Assembly (NCBI GenBank): GCA_016926155.1
Contig: JAFGPC010000038.1
Coordinates: forward strand, 1-37,288
From: Sedimentisphaerales bacterium
Lineage (GTDB): Bacteria; Planctomycetota; Phycisphaerae; Sedimentisphaerales; Anaerohalosphaeraceae
Length of the DNA stretch: 37,288 bases
Reading direction: 5' to 3'
Shown here: piece by piece, positions 26,061 to 37,288 of the stretch
Layout: each line of letters opens with the position of its first letter
Numbering within the stretch: the first letter of the stretch is position 1
The notes under the pieces: generated by a model
What the model saw: only the letters and a program-made list of their open reading frames with translations
Databases searched by the model: none
What the model was told of the DNA's origin: nothing
Program-made: the position numbers and the translations under genes

Positions 26061-27980
26061 TCACTTATAGTATCTGCCGACGTATCCGACGATGGTCTGC
26101 TTGACCTCAAGCGGTTCAATCATGCCGACATAGCTTGCCAGAATCTCGCCGCCGGGCTTGACAAGCAGCGTGAAAGGGATACTCCCCTGCCAGTCGTGTC
26201 CGACTGCTTCGATTAGCTTGTACACATCGGTGGAATCGTACTGGTAATTGGTGCAGGATGCCTCGTTCTTTTCCAGAAATTCGAGTACATTCTTTTCCCG
26301 CTCCGGCGCATCGACGCTAATCGTGATCATCTCAAACTCCCGGTTGCGATACATCCGGTTAATTTCGATCAGTTCGGGAAACTCAGCCACGCACGGACCG
26401 CACCAAGTCGCCCAGAAATTGATCAGGCGAAGTTTGTCCGAATCATTTTTCAAAAGCTTCCGGATTGTCGGGATGTCAATTTTTTCCAGCTTGACCGGCT
26501 CGGCGGCCCATCGCTCGAACGCCCGCGCGACACCGTCGCGTTTCTCGGCCCATTTAATCGAACATCCAAATGTTGGGGTCGTTTCCACGGAGACGGGTTG
26601 ATCGGCCAGCAAGGCATCGAGTGCATTTTGCAGATTATGTTCGGTTGCCTTACCGATCCGTTCGTTGTTATCGATCCGGCCCGTATATCGCAGCTTACGA
26701 TCCCGATCAAAAAGGAACACATGGGGGGTGGTTCTCGGTCCATAGATCCGGCTTACTGCCTGAGTCTGCCCATCATACAGATAGGGGAAGTTAAAGTTTT
26801 TCTGCTTAGCTCGATAGACCATATCCCGAAACGAATCCCCAAGGTCTGTATAACCCAGTTCATCCAACCGTACCGCCTTCGGATCATTCGGACTGATCGC
26901 CACGACCGCCACTCCTTTGGATCCGTAGTCACGCACCAAACCCATAATGCGATCTTCATAGGCTTGCGCGGTCGGGCAATGATTCGCTGTGAAAATGATC
27001 GCCAGAATCTTCGCTTCTGAAAAATCCCTCAGACTCCAAATCCGCCCATCCACCCCCGGCAGGGAAAAGTCCGGCGCCTGGGCTCCGATGGCCAGGGTTT
27101 TAATCTCTTTTTCCGGAATCAAAGATATGGGCTTGGGCTCGGGTGCATCGATTTGTATATCCAGAATCCGTCCCTGATCTTCGGTCCATTTTTTTGTTGT
27201 ATAATCATAAGGAATCGCTATTAGGCGATCTTCTGTGATATAAAAGACTGTCACCTCGCTGGGCGATTTGGGCTCCGGGGAAGGCAACTGCACAAAATGC
27301 ACCCCTCCATAACGGTTTATCGTCGCCTTATGATAATGCCCCCCCAGCACGCAAAGGACATTGGCCCCGTCCATTGCCGCCACAAATTCATCCCGGTTGG
27401 TCATGGCCTCGAAACACAGATGGGTTCCTACAATAACCGGTTTGCCTTGAGGGATCATAGCCAACTGTTCTTTGAGCCAGGCCAATGCCTCCTTTGTAAC
27501 AGGCTGGGCGGGATTGCCAAGAGAATCGTCATACTCCGAATACAGCATCACAAAATGGATTCCATTCTTTTCGAATGTATAACTCAACGCCCCAAATCGC
27601 CTCTTGAACCAGTCAAACATGGTGGCATTCCGTTCCTTGCCGCCGCTGTCATGGTTTCCGGCTACGTCATAACTGGGGAACCGCAAACGCTGTGTGATCA
27701 GTTCGTCATAGGTTTGCATAGCCGCTCGTGTCGGCCATTCCGTAACGTCACCCAAGCCGATTACAAACGCAGGTATATTCACTTTACCGCCAATCGCGTC
27801 CGGCCAGTCTGTCCCGGGCAGGGTATTCATCGCATCAATCGCGATTTCGACATGCTCGGCGGAACCATCTGTCTTTACATGCTGATCCGACCATCCGAAA
27901 AAAGTCAGCTCCGACCAGGCCGATACTGTCAGCAATAAGCATGACAATGTGATAAAGGTAATTCTGTGTAATCTCATCAT
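26061..27980 (-). CDS. Exported three-domain fusion: metallophosphoesterase, redoxin, TlpA-type thioredoxin
   Basis: 639 residues with a signal peptide (cut near 23). Domain 1 (about 25-275) is a calcineurin-like phosphoesterase with D32xH34, Asp78 (GLGD), GNHD (108-111), H187 and GGHYH (213-217). Domain 2 (about 298-460) is a redoxin with NHC335P and cis-Pro419. Domain 3 (about 495-639) is a TlpA/ResA-like thioredoxin with WC527GPC530 and cis-Pro602. The N-terminus suggests periplasmic location. The ATG at 27980 follows GGGAG; 44 upstream codons are rejected. It starts 13 bases after the PQQ propeller gene, so the two are co-transcribed. The substrate of each domain is unknown. Confidence 0.87.
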   Translation of the reverse strand: MMRLHRITFITLSCLLLTVSAWSELTFFGWSDQHVKTDGSAEHVEIAIDAMNTLPGTDWPDAIGGKVNIPAFVIGLGDVTEWPTRAAMQTYDELITQRLRFPSYDVAGNHDSGGKERNATMFDWFKRRFGALSYTFEKNGIHFVMLYSEYDDSLGNPAQPVTKEALAWLKEQLAMIPQGKPVIVGTHLCFEAMTNRDEFVAAMDGANVLCVLGGHYHKATINRYGGVHFVQLPSPEPKSPSEVTVFYITEDRLIAIPYDYTTKKWTEDQGRILDIQIDAPEPKPISLIPEKEIKTLAIGAQAPDFSLPGVDGRIWSLRDFSEAKILAIIFTANHCPTAQAYEDRIMGLVRDYGSKGVAVVAISPNDPKAVRLDELGYTDLGDSFRDMVYRAKQKNFNFPYLYDGQTQAVSRIYGPRTTPHVFLFDRDRKLRYTGRIDNNERIGKATEHNLQNALDALLADQPVSVETTPTFGCSIKWAEKRDGVARAFERWAAEPVKLEKIDIPTIRKLLKNDSDKLRLINFWATWCGPCVAEFPELIEINRMYRNREFEMITISVDAPEREKNVLEFLEKNEASCTNYQYDSTDVYKLIEAVGHDWQGSIPFTLLVKPGGEILASYVGMIEPLEVKQTIVGYVGRYYK

Positions 27981-27993
27981 GGAACTCCCGTCT

Positions 27994-29223
27994 CTATTTT
28001 TCTGAAGCGATACAGAACAAATGTTGATCCCCTCGTAGGTACACTCGCCCATTGCTGATCGCTGGTGAGGCGTTAGTATTCTCTCCAAGCTCATTTTCAG
28101 CCACTTTCTCAAACTCCGTTCCGGGTCGAACTACGGTCATGACGCCCCTGTCCGACAAAAAATACACCAATCCATCTGCCGAAACCAGCGAGGCGCTGTG
28201 TCGGTCTTTAAGACGCCGGCGCCAGACGAGTTGGCCGTCATCAGCCTGTAAACAGGACGCTACACCCGAATCACTGACGACCAGAAAATAGGGACCGAAA
28301 GCGATCGGACTGGGAACATAGGAACAATCCTGATCCCGCCGCCATATTTCATGCGTTTTTGTCACATTCCCATGTCCATCCGGCCGGATCCCCAGCATGT
28401 ACAGATCCGGAAACCCGCACGTTAAAAACAACAGTTTGCCGTTATATACCAGCGAGGCGACAAATTGTTCGGTCGGACCGTCAATAATCCAGTGCTGCCG
28501 GCCTGTGTCCGGATCATAACTGGCAACACATTTGCTGCCTGACAGGATCATCTGGTTCCGTCCGTCGATGCGCTCCAGAATCGGAGTGCAATAACTTCTT
28601 GTGTTGTTCGGCCTGGGTGTTTGCCAGATTGTTTTTCCCGTATTGCGATCCAGAGCCACCAGATACGCCGGTCCATCATGATCACCATTGACAATAACCT
28701 TGTCCTTCCACAGGACCGGGCTGCTGCAATAGCCATGCATGCTGGAAAAGACACCCGGGCGAACCGACCAGATTTCGTTACCGGCAAAGTCATACGCCGC
28801 CACGAACATCTTGTCCCGATCCAGAAAACTCACATAGACATGTTCGCCATCCGTTGCTGGTGTGGAAGAGGCATAACTATTCAGGTTATGGAGCCGCTCT
28901 AACCGCGATGTTAATACCGTACGTTTCCATAGAATCTGTCCGGTCTTTGTATCCAGGCACAGCAAGATCCGATTTTGAGATGATTCATCGGCAGTTACCA
29001 GAAAGATCCGATTCTCCCACACCACGGGGGAAGCATGACCTTTACCCGGGATCGATGTTTTCCAAAGTATATTTTCCGTCGGGCTCCAGCGAACCGGCAC
29101 TTCTTTTTCCAGGCTGGTTCCATCCATCCGAGGCCCCCGCCAAACCGGCCAGTTTTCCCCCCTGGCCCACCCCCAAGCCATGCAAATAATCAATACCAAA
29201 ACAAAGCTTTGATATTTATTCAT
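27994..29223 (-). CDS. Exported PQQ-type beta-propeller protein
   Basis: 409 residues. The signal peptide (cut near 22) leads to NWPVWRGPRMDGTS, the start seen in planctomycete PQQ-binding-like repeat proteins. Repeats with the W-motif ends DTKTGQILWKR, YDFAGNEIWSVR, DRNTGKTIWQT and DDGQLVWRR mark propeller blades. Dehydrogenase residues for PQQ are not seen, so a BamB-like scaffold or binding role is more likely. GGAGGAAAGG precedes the ATG. The fusion phosphoesterase/thioredoxin gene follows. Confidence 0.85.
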   Translation of the reverse strand: MNKYQSFVLVLIICMAWGWARGENWPVWRGPRMDGTSLEKEVPVRWSPTENILWKTSIPGKGHASPVVWENRIFLVTADESSQNRILLCLDTKTGQILWKRTVLTSRLERLHNLNSYASSTPATDGEHVYVSFLDRDKMFVAAYDFAGNEIWSVRPGVFSSMHGYCSSPVLWKDKVIVNGDHDGPAYLVALDRNTGKTIWQTPRPNNTRSYCTPILERIDGRNQMILSGSKCVASYDPDTGRQHWIIDGPTEQFVASLVYNGKLLFLTCGFPDLYMLGIRPDGHGNVTKTHEIWRRDQDCSYVPSPIAFGPYFLVVSDSGVASCLQADDGQLVWRRRLKDRHSASLVSADGLVYFLSDRGVMTVVRPGTEFEKVAENELGENTNASPAISNGRVYLRGDQHLFCIASEK

Positions 29224-29267
29224 CCTGAATCACCTTTCCTCCAACGCCCTGAACAAAAGGATAAAAA

Positions 29268-29711
29268 CTACTTTCCCTTCAATTGATCTGCATCCAGTCT
29301 GTCTTTATCTCGACCGGTAGCGTATTTATTGCGAATCAAATCCTTTTTTGCAATAACAGGGACAGCTATTCCATCCATGTCGATTGTCGTTTTCGACGAA
29401 TACGCCTCATCAAAGGTAAGACCGTCTATGCTTGTCAATATGTCGATTCGACGGGGAGCCAATCCAATCTGAAAAACAACATTGTTTTCACTGAACGTTT
29501 GTTCGTTGATCTGTTCCAGCGAAGCGCCAAACTGGGCAAGCGCTCGATAGACTTTGACAGCATTATCTTGATTGGCTGCAATCCAAAGATCCAGATCTCC
29601 AGTAGCCCTTGGATATCCATACGCCGCCATGGCATAGGCCCCGACAACCAGAAATTCAGAGTTGCTTTCGAATAAGTACTGCAACATCTCTCTGTAGTCT
29701 TTGTTCAGCAT
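29268..29711 (-). CDS. Small nucleotidyltransferase (DUF6036-like)
   Basis: 147 residues. The catalytic signature reads VGAYAMAAYGYPRATGDLDLW with Asp39 and Asp41, and a third acidic residue is Asp90 (RRIDILTS). This is the nucleotidyltransferase fold of DUF6036/AbiEii-like proteins, which attach nucleotides to RNA or protein in some toxin-antitoxin and defence systems. An essential gene or housekeeping role is not indicated. The ATG at 29711 follows AGGAAGGATTTG. It overlaps the 29656-29871 gene by 56 bases in another frame, so expression is coupled. Confidence 0.82.
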   Translation of the reverse strand: MLNKDYREMLQYLFESNSEFLVVGAYAMAAYGYPRATGDLDLWIAANQDNAVKVYRALAQFGASLEQINEQTFSENNVVFQIGLAPRRIDILTSIDGLTFDEAYSSKTTIDMDGIAVPVIAKKDLIRNKYATGRDKDRLDADQLKGK

Positions 29712-29871
29712 CAAATCCTTCCTGCAACGACCACAGTTCTTTTGTTAATTCCCAGACCATTTCCAAACACTCCGCTGGTGATCGTGCGACAAAATTAGCT
29801 CCGTCATCGACACCATGATAGAGGCGAGTCTTTTTTCGATCTAACCGATGGATTGGATTCTCTGATTTCAT
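29656..29871 (-). CDS. Small partner protein of the nucleotidyltransferase
   Basis: 71 residues, basic at the N-terminus, with a predicted helical centre SPAECLEMVWELTKELWSL. I recall small proteins of this form encoded next to DUF6036-like nucleotidyltransferases, but no function is known to me. It has a strong promoter so close that the transcript would begin at or next to its ATG. It overlaps the nucleotidyltransferase start. An antitoxin or cofactor role is possible. Confidence 0.68.
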   Translation of the reverse strand: MKSENPIHRLDRKKTRLYHGVDDGANFVARSPAECLEMVWELTKELWSLQEGFDAEQRLQRDVAVLIRKQL

Positions 29872-29878
29872 AGAGATC

Positions 29879-29907
29879 AGTGTACCCTACGAAAGGAGTT
29901 GGGTCAA
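29879..29907 (-). promoter_or_regulatory. Promoter of the nucleotidyltransferase module, probably giving a leaderless transcript
   Basis: On the minus strand TTGACC (29907-29902) and TACACT (29884-29879) are 17 bases apart. Only seven bases separate the -10 box from the ATG at 29871, so transcription should start at or within a base or two of the codon. Confidence 0.55.
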
Positions 29908-29940
29908 ATCCCATTTCCGTAAGGATCGAGTAGCCATTCT

Positions 29941-31059
29941 TTATCGCCGCTCATCCATCAGGGCAGTGAAATAATCAAACAGATAACGGGAATCGTGAGG
30001 GCCCGGAGAGGCCTCGGGGTGATATTGTACACTAAACGCCCCCAGTTCCCTGCTCCGCAATCCCTCATTGGTCTGGTCATTTAAGTTCAAGTGTGTCAGT
30101 TCGATGCCCTTGCCCTTGATCGAATCCACATCCACACAAAACCCATGATTCTGACTGGTAATTTCAATGATACCCGTCTCCAGATTCTTAACCGGATGAT
30201 TAGCTCCCCGATGGCCGAACTTGAGCTTGTATGTCTTGGCCCCCATCGCCAATCCCAGAAGCTGATGCCCCAGACAAATTCCAAAAACAGGTTTTTTACC
30301 CAGTAGTTTTCGGATTGTCTCAACTGCATACCCCACCGGGGCCGGATCGCCCGGGCCATTGCTCAAAAAGACTCCGTCCGGCTTCAGGGCCAGTATCTCC
30401 TCTGCGCTCGTTTTGCCCGGCACAACCGTCACTTCGCAGCCGTGCGATCGCAGCAATCGCAGAATGTTATGTTTGATTCCGAAATCGAACGCGACCACTT
30501 TATAGGTCGCGGCCGGCTTATCCTCCACACCTGTCAGAACATCCGTATATCCCTTATCCCATGAATACGGTTTTTCGGATGTTACATCCCTGACAATATC
30601 CCTTCCCACCAGTCCCGGGTATTTCTCCAACTCTGCAGCAAGCACTTCTCTATCCAATTCATCGGAGGATATGATTCCCCGCATGGCTCCTTTTTCCCGA
30701 ATGTGCCGGACGAGCTTTCGCGTATCGATTCCCTGCAGGCCAACAATCCTGTTTTCTTTGAGATAGTCATCCAGCGATTTGTCCTGCCGCCAGTTACTCG
30801 GATAGGGGCAATTTTCCTTGACTACAAAACCACTGACAAACACCTTTCTCGATTCCCAGTCAACCGGGCTTGTTCCATAATTGCCAATCAACGGATATGT
30901 CATCGTGATAATCTGCTCATAATAGGATGGATCGGTCAGTACTTCCTGATAGCCGGTCATCGATGTGTTGAACACCACTTCACCCACACGTCTGCCCTGA
31001 GCGCCAAAACCGGCGCCTTCAAAAACCGTTCCATCTTCCAGCAGTAATACAGCCTTCAC
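29941..31059 (-). CDS. carA: Carbamoyl-phosphate synthase small (glutaminase) subunit
   Basis: 372 residues, the normal CarA length. The N-terminal domain (LLLEDGTVFEGAGFGAQG, NTSMTGYQEVLTDPSY) and the class I glutamine amidotransferase domain are complete: nucleophile Cys262 (GICLGHQ), His347 and Glu349 (HPEASPGP). It releases ammonia from glutamine and passes it to CarB for pyrimidine and arginine synthesis. A GTG at 31059, eight bases after AAGGA, fits the family start; an ATG 29 codons upstream lies inside carB and is rejected. The gene begins 10 bases after the carB stop. Confidence 0.95.
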   Translation of the reverse strand: MKAVLLLEDGTVFEGAGFGAQGRRVGEVVFNTSMTGYQEVLTDPSYYEQIITMTYPLIGNYGTSPVDWESRKVFVSGFVVKENCPYPSNWRQDKSLDDYLKENRIVGLQGIDTRKLVRHIREKGAMRGIISSDELDREVLAAELEKYPGLVGRDIVRDVTSEKPYSWDKGYTDVLTGVEDKPAATYKVVAFDFGIKHNILRLLRSHGCEVTVVPGKTSAEEILALKPDGVFLSNGPGDPAPVGYAVETIRKLLGKKPVFGICLGHQLLGLAMGAKTYKLKFGHRGANHPVKNLETGIIEITSQNHGFCVDVDSIKGKGIELTHLNLNDQTNEGLRSRELGAFSVQYHPEASPGPHDSRYLFDYFTALMDERR

Positions 31060-31069
31060 AATCCCATCC

Positions 31070-34279
<3,210 letters not shown>

Positions 34280-34354
34280 TTACCTCTATCCTATTCCGAT
34301 CCCGAACTCTCTGGACAGGGATTCTCCATTCTCTGCATCCATTGCGTTCGCGGG

Positions 34355-34383
34355 ATTATAGTCAACAGGGATTAGACCTGCAA
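34355..34383 (-). promoter_or_regulatory. Promoter of the carBA operon
   Basis: On the minus strand TTGCAG (34383-34378) and a perfect TATAAT (34360-34355) are 17 bases apart, in the gap between ispG and carB. Transcription would start near 34348. Confidence 0.6.
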
Positions 34384-34427
34384 GAGATTTCAAATGATTT
34401 GCTGATATCTTCGTTAATCAAGGTTGT

Positions 34428-35483
34428 CTAAAAAGCATCGAGTTGATTCCGCAGGGCCTGAATAAGTTGTTCTTCCGGAATGACGGCGATTTTCTTGCCA
34501 TTACGATACAGAAAGCCCTTGCCCTTAGCGGCGCACACCGCCACATCCGCATCGGCCGCCTCTCCCGGTCCGTTTACCACACATCCCATGACCGCCACGC
34601 GAACCGGTTTGTGAATCTCTTTGAGTACACGTCGCACCTGACGAGCCAGTTTCACTACATCGATCTGACACCGACCGCAGGTCGGGCAGACAATTAAAGT
34701 CGGAGACCGGCTTTCGTAAAGGCCCACGGACTGAAGGATCTGCTGTGCGATCTGCACCTCTTTGACAGGATCTCCCGCAACACTGACACGGATGGTATCC
34801 CCGATCCCCTCGGCCAGCAGCGTCCCAAGCGCCACCGCCGACGGCACGGTCGCATCGTCCGGCAAACCCGCATGGGTTAAACCGATATGAATCGGATACC
34901 CGAACGCTCCGGCAACCGCCCGATTGGCCTCTATCGTACGAACCGTATCGGCGCTCTTGACGCTCAGAACCAGATTGGTGAAGCTCTTTTGTTCAAACAT
35001 CGCCACATATCCACCCAGTTCCTGCACCATCAGATCGACACGGCGATCCTGCCCCACATCGTCCCTGAGATCCCGTATGCTCGCCTCATTGACCCCGATA
35101 CGAATCGCGATCCCATGCATTTTCGCACAATCGATAATCCGTTCGATATCCTGTTTTTTCTTGATATTGCCCGGATTGAGTCGAATCTTCGCGGCTCCGC
35201 CCTCGATGGCCTCAATTGCCCGTTCCGGGGAAAAATGAATGTCCGCCACCAGTGACAGGCCAGTTCGTTGCACAATGCGGGCAAAAGCCCTCGTATCGGC
35301 TCGGGTTGGTACTGCTATCCGCACCAGATCGCACCCGGCTTTCGTCAATCGCCGAATCTGCCGGATACACAGGTCCACATCGGTGGTCAAGACCTTCGTC
35401 ATCGACTGGATCACTACAGGATGATCAAATCCGATATGGATTGTCCCGGCTACAGCCGTTGTTGTTTTTCTTCTTTCTATCAT
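34428..35483 (-). CDS. ispG: 4-Hydroxy-3-methylbut-2-enyl diphosphate synthase (flavodoxin)
   Basis: 351 residues, the length of the bacterial enzyme. It converts MEcPP to HMBPP in the non-mevalonate isoprenoid pathway. VVIQSMTKVLTTDV, GCDLVRIAVPT and AKIRLNPGNI are family motifs. The [4Fe-4S] ligands are in CPTCGRC and GCVVNGPGE near the C-terminus. The ATG at 35483 was chosen because it gives the standard N-terminus (IERRKTTTAVAGTI); no strong ribosome site is visible, and a TTG 12 codons upstream is possible. It precedes carBA on the same strand, but carB has its own promoter. Confidence 0.95.
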   Translation of the reverse strand: MIERRKTTTAVAGTIHIGFDHPVVIQSMTKVLTTDVDLCIRQIRRLTKAGCDLVRIAVPTRADTRAFARIVQRTGLSLVADIHFSPERAIEAIEGGAAKIRLNPGNIKKKQDIERIIDCAKMHGIAIRIGVNEASIRDLRDDVGQDRRVDLMVQELGGYVAMFEQKSFTNLVLSVKSADTVRTIEANRAVAGAFGYPIHIGLTHAGLPDDATVPSAVALGTLLAEGIGDTIRVSVAGDPVKEVQIAQQILQSVGLYESRSPTLIVCPTCGRCQIDVVKLARQVRRVLKEIHKPVRVAVMGCVVNGPGEAADADVAVCAAKGKGFLYRNGKKIAVIPEEQLIQALRNQLDAF

Positions 35484-35593
35484 CGGGTGGATTCTATCTT
35501 GCAATCCCGACCTTGGCAAACTAAAATACCCGCCAATCTGGTTCCGGAGCTGATCACTCTATAAAAGTAATGTAAATGAGGATAAAAGCATAA

Positions 35594-36445
35594 ATGTCGA
35601 TTCTGATCTCGATTCTTATAGCCGCCGTTTTGATCTATTCCATTTTTGGCTGGACGATGTTTTTTACGCAATCCTCACTTCTCTACAGACCCTTAAAAGA
35701 AGTCCTCTACAGTCCTTCCGATATTGGTCTGACATATGAAAAAGTCGTCCTGACCACCAACGACGGCTTGAAGCTGGCCGCCTGGTATACCCCCTCCCCT
35801 CATGCCCGATACACCATCCTGTTTTGTCATGGAAATGGAGGCAATCTCTCCTATTATCTGGACACGATCAACCTTTTTAATGAGATGAACTTCAACATTC
35901 TAATCTTTGATTATCGAGGATACGGATTAAGCCAGGGAATGCCTACCGAGGAGGGAACTTATCTTGACGCCAGAGCGGCATGGGAATGGCTCGTACAAAA
36001 AAAACACATCATTCCCGAACATATTATTATTCACGGACGCAGTCTCGGATCTTCTATCGCGGCAAAGCTGGCTACTCAAGTAAATCCGGCCGGCCTGATT
36101 ATCGAAAGTGCGTTTACCTCCTACGAAGACGTTGCCAAGGAATTTTACCCTTATCTGCCGGTTCACTGGTTTGCTAAATTCAAATATAACACCCTTCAAT
36201 CAATTCGGGAGGTTTCGTGTCCGATCCTGTTCGTCCACAGCTTACATGATGAGATGATCCCATTTCAATTCGCCCTGCAATTGTATGACACCGCTGCCGC
36301 ACCAAAAGAACTGCTCGAAATCGAAGGCAACCACAACGATGGCTTTCTTTTCTCGGGGAAGCTGTATCGGGAGGGCCTGTTCGATTGGATCTCCGCTTTG
36401 GAGACATCCTCAGGCCTTTCGCAGGCAAAAACCTGCAGAATATAG
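35594..36445 (+). CDS. Membrane-anchored alpha/beta hydrolase (BEM46/ABHD-like)
   Basis: 283 residues. The N-terminal hydrophobic segment (about 2-25) should anchor the protein. HGNGG (79-83) forms the oxyanion hole, the nucleophile is Ser150 in HGRSLG, the acid is Asp219 (HSLHDE) and the base is His247 (EGNHND). This is the serine hydrolase triad of the BEM46/ABHD13 group, often acting on thioesters or lipids. AGGA lies 12 bases before the ATG, farther than usual. The substrate is unknown. It converges on lexA with only eight bases between stops. Confidence 0.88.
   Translation: MSILISILIAAVLIYSIFGWTMFFTQSSLLYRPLKEVLYSPSDIGLTYEKVVLTTNDGLKLAAWYTPSPHARYTILFCHGNGGNLSYYLDTINLFNEMNFNILIFDYRGYGLSQGMPTEEGTYLDARAAWEWLVQKKHIIPEHIIIHGRSLGSSIAAKLATQVNPAGLIIESAFTSYEDVAKEFYPYLPVHWFAKFKYNTLQSIREVSCPILFVHSLHDEMIPFQFALQLYDTAAAPKELLEIEGNHNDGFLFSGKLYREGLFDWISALETSSGLSQAKTCRI
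36422..36435. repeat. Copy 2 of the 14-base hairpin-forming repeat
   Basis: CAGGCAAAAACCTG, identical to 6299-6312, lies in the last codons of the hydrolase gene where it encodes QAKTC. The surrounding bases extend the stem by one pair (GCAGG/CCTGC). There is no T tract after it, so it is not a clear terminator. Confidence 0.4.
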
Positions 36446-36453
36446 TTACCTCT

Positions 36454-37098
36454 TTACAATCTTCGCAGTAATCCGATCACAACGGCCTCGATACGGCAAT
36501 TGTCTGAAAAAATCGGTTTATAACGGGAATTGGCCGGTTGCAGTCGAACGCGTCCCGATTCCCGATAGAACCGTTTCATCGTAGCATTTTCCTCGTCTAC
36601 GATTGCAACAACAAGCTGACCGTTTTCCGCCGTTTCTGCACGTTTACAGATCGCATAATCTCCATCACAGATGCCCTCCTCGATCATGCTGTCCCCGATC
36701 ACCTCCAGAACAAACGTATCATCGTCACCGAACAAACCCGCCAGGGAAATCGGCTCGGCATTCTCGATCGCCTCTATAGGCGCACCCGCGGCCACTCTAC
36801 CGAGAAATGGAAGGGATGTATCCTGGATCTCTTGCGATGCTCCCCGCTCTCTCTCAAGCAGCCGAGACGCCTGGGCCGTTAACTGCAAAGAGCGTGCCCT
36901 GCCGCGAGACTTTGTGACAAGCCCTTTTTCGCGCAGCGCGGCGATATGTTCGAAAACGGTAGGTCGGCTTACGCCCATTTCCTGGGCCAGTTCGCCCATC
37001 GTCGCCGAATAGCATTGCCTGTCCTGGTCTCTTCCGATGCGGCGAAGCACTTCCAGTTGGCGAGGCGTCACCGCCGGTTCCATGGGTTCGGTTAGCAT
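36454..37098 (-). CDS. lexA: LexA repressor
   Basis: 214 residues. The N-terminal winged helix (about 8-68, with MGVSRPTVFEHIAALREKGL) binds SOS operators. The self-cleavage site is Ala104-Gly105 (RVAAGAPIEA). The catalytic dyad is Ser137 (GDSMIEEG) and Lys175 (NATMKRF). RecA-stimulated cleavage would derepress DNA repair genes. The ATG at 37098 has AAGGAG nine bases upstream and gives the usual length. No LexA box could be checked because the sequence upstream of the start looks coding and the window ends there. Confidence 0.94.
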   Translation of the reverse strand: MLTEPMEPAVTPRQLEVLRRIGRDQDRQCYSATMGELAQEMGVSRPTVFEHIAALREKGLVTKSRGRARSLQLTAQASRLLERERGASQEIQDTSLPFLGRVAAGAPIEAIENAEPISLAGLFGDDDTFVLEVIGDSMIEEGICDGDYAICKRAETAENGQLVVAIVDEENATMKRFYRESGRVRLQPANSRYKPIFSDNCRIEAVVIGLLRRL

Positions 37099-37288
37099 CC
37101 TTGCAATCTCCTTTAACGACAATGGTATCCTGACCCTCGACCGAAGCCGCCAATTCCGCCTGTAAATCCGGATCCAGTGTGGCACCGATGATCTCGGCGA
37201 TCTTGGCCAACACCTGCCCCAGTGGATTTTTCCCGGACTGGATGGTCTTGGGAGACCAGGAATGAAGATAATCCCCGCCCGGACCGAA
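36854..37288 (-). other. Open frame entering from the right edge, overlapping lexA
   Basis: A minus-strand frame open from the window edge reads protein-like text up to about 37105 (SPKTIQSGKNPLGQ, AKIAEIIGATLDPDLQAEL, GQDTIVVKGDC). It then runs antiparallel-free through lexA in another frame, to a stop at 36854, with lower-quality composition. It may be the 3' end of an upstream gene whose true stop was lost to a frameshift, or chance. I do not recognise it. Confidence 0.25.

Noticed and set aside
27297-27938. 213-residue plus-strand open frame
   Set aside because: Antisense to the phosphoesterase domain with its intact metal motifs.
34284-34348. Pyrimidine attenuator in the carB leader
   Set aside because: No stable terminator/antiterminator pair or PyrR-type loop could be seen.

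Overview
The window looks like chromosomal DNA of a planctomycete, most likely class Phycisphaerae (Sedimentisphaerales-like). This is inferred from lineage traits, not a database search. The traits are prepilin-like proteins with a C-terminal DG motif, an ECF sigma factor with a fused membrane and extracytoplasmic part, secreted proteins with a single dockerin-like half motif (D-x-N-x-D..LADLA.LAE.W), and a planctomycete-style PQQ propeller protein. No insertion sequence, phage gene, CRISPR array or rRNA was seen. No convincing rho-independent terminator was found. No gene-free stretch exceeds 300 bases.

Layout. 1-85: 3'-truncated tRNA-Ser(GGA) on the minus strand. 210-6210 (minus): a prepilin-like protein with its own strong promoter, and a two-gene unit of membrane-anchored ECF sigma factor followed by a secreted parallel beta-helix protein. 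6502-10587 (minus): a five-gene operon of a secreted OB-fold-like/half-dockerin protein, a pseudopilin and a zinc/manganese-type ABC transporter (binding lipoprotein, ATPase, permease), with a near-perfect palindrome over its predicted promoter. 10763-12584 (plus): a cupin, then a six-helix His-rich membrane protein overlapping a Fur-family repressor gene, preceded by two tandem 7-1-7 palindromes. 12679-14426 (plus): a glycine-zipper protein, mannose-6-phosphate isomerase and a small membrane protein.

14546-20644 (minus): alkaline phosphatase; a ligA-ribD-cofE-like cluster joining DNA ligase, riboflavin synthesis and an F420-type glutamate ligase; and a conserved unknown CxxC protein. 20886-26051 (plus): a DUF268 protein, a SAM methyltransferase, a membrane protein with a KOW/SH3-like tail, a ferritin-like protein, and a RhaT-type sugar transporter next to a URO-D-superfamily enzyme. 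26061-29871 (minus): a three-domain fusion (metallophosphoesterase, redoxin, TlpA-type thioredoxin) behind a PQQ propeller protein, and a nucleotidyltransferase overlapping a small partner gene. 29941-35483 (minus): carbamoyl-phosphate synthase in the order carB-carA, then ispG. 35594-37288: an alpha/beta hydrolase (plus) and lexA (minus).

The most notable area is 6502-12584. Two divergent metal-related units flank a cupin, and each has a Fur-family-like operator candidate. This suggests a metal homeostasis locus in which a secreted half-dockerin protein and a pseudopilin are co-transcribed with a zinc-type importer, facing a His-rich membrane protein and its likely autoregulated repressor. 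The link between repressor and operators is inference. Several starts were moved inward from the longest open frame because a Shine-Dalgarno sequence or family alignment supports the shorter form.
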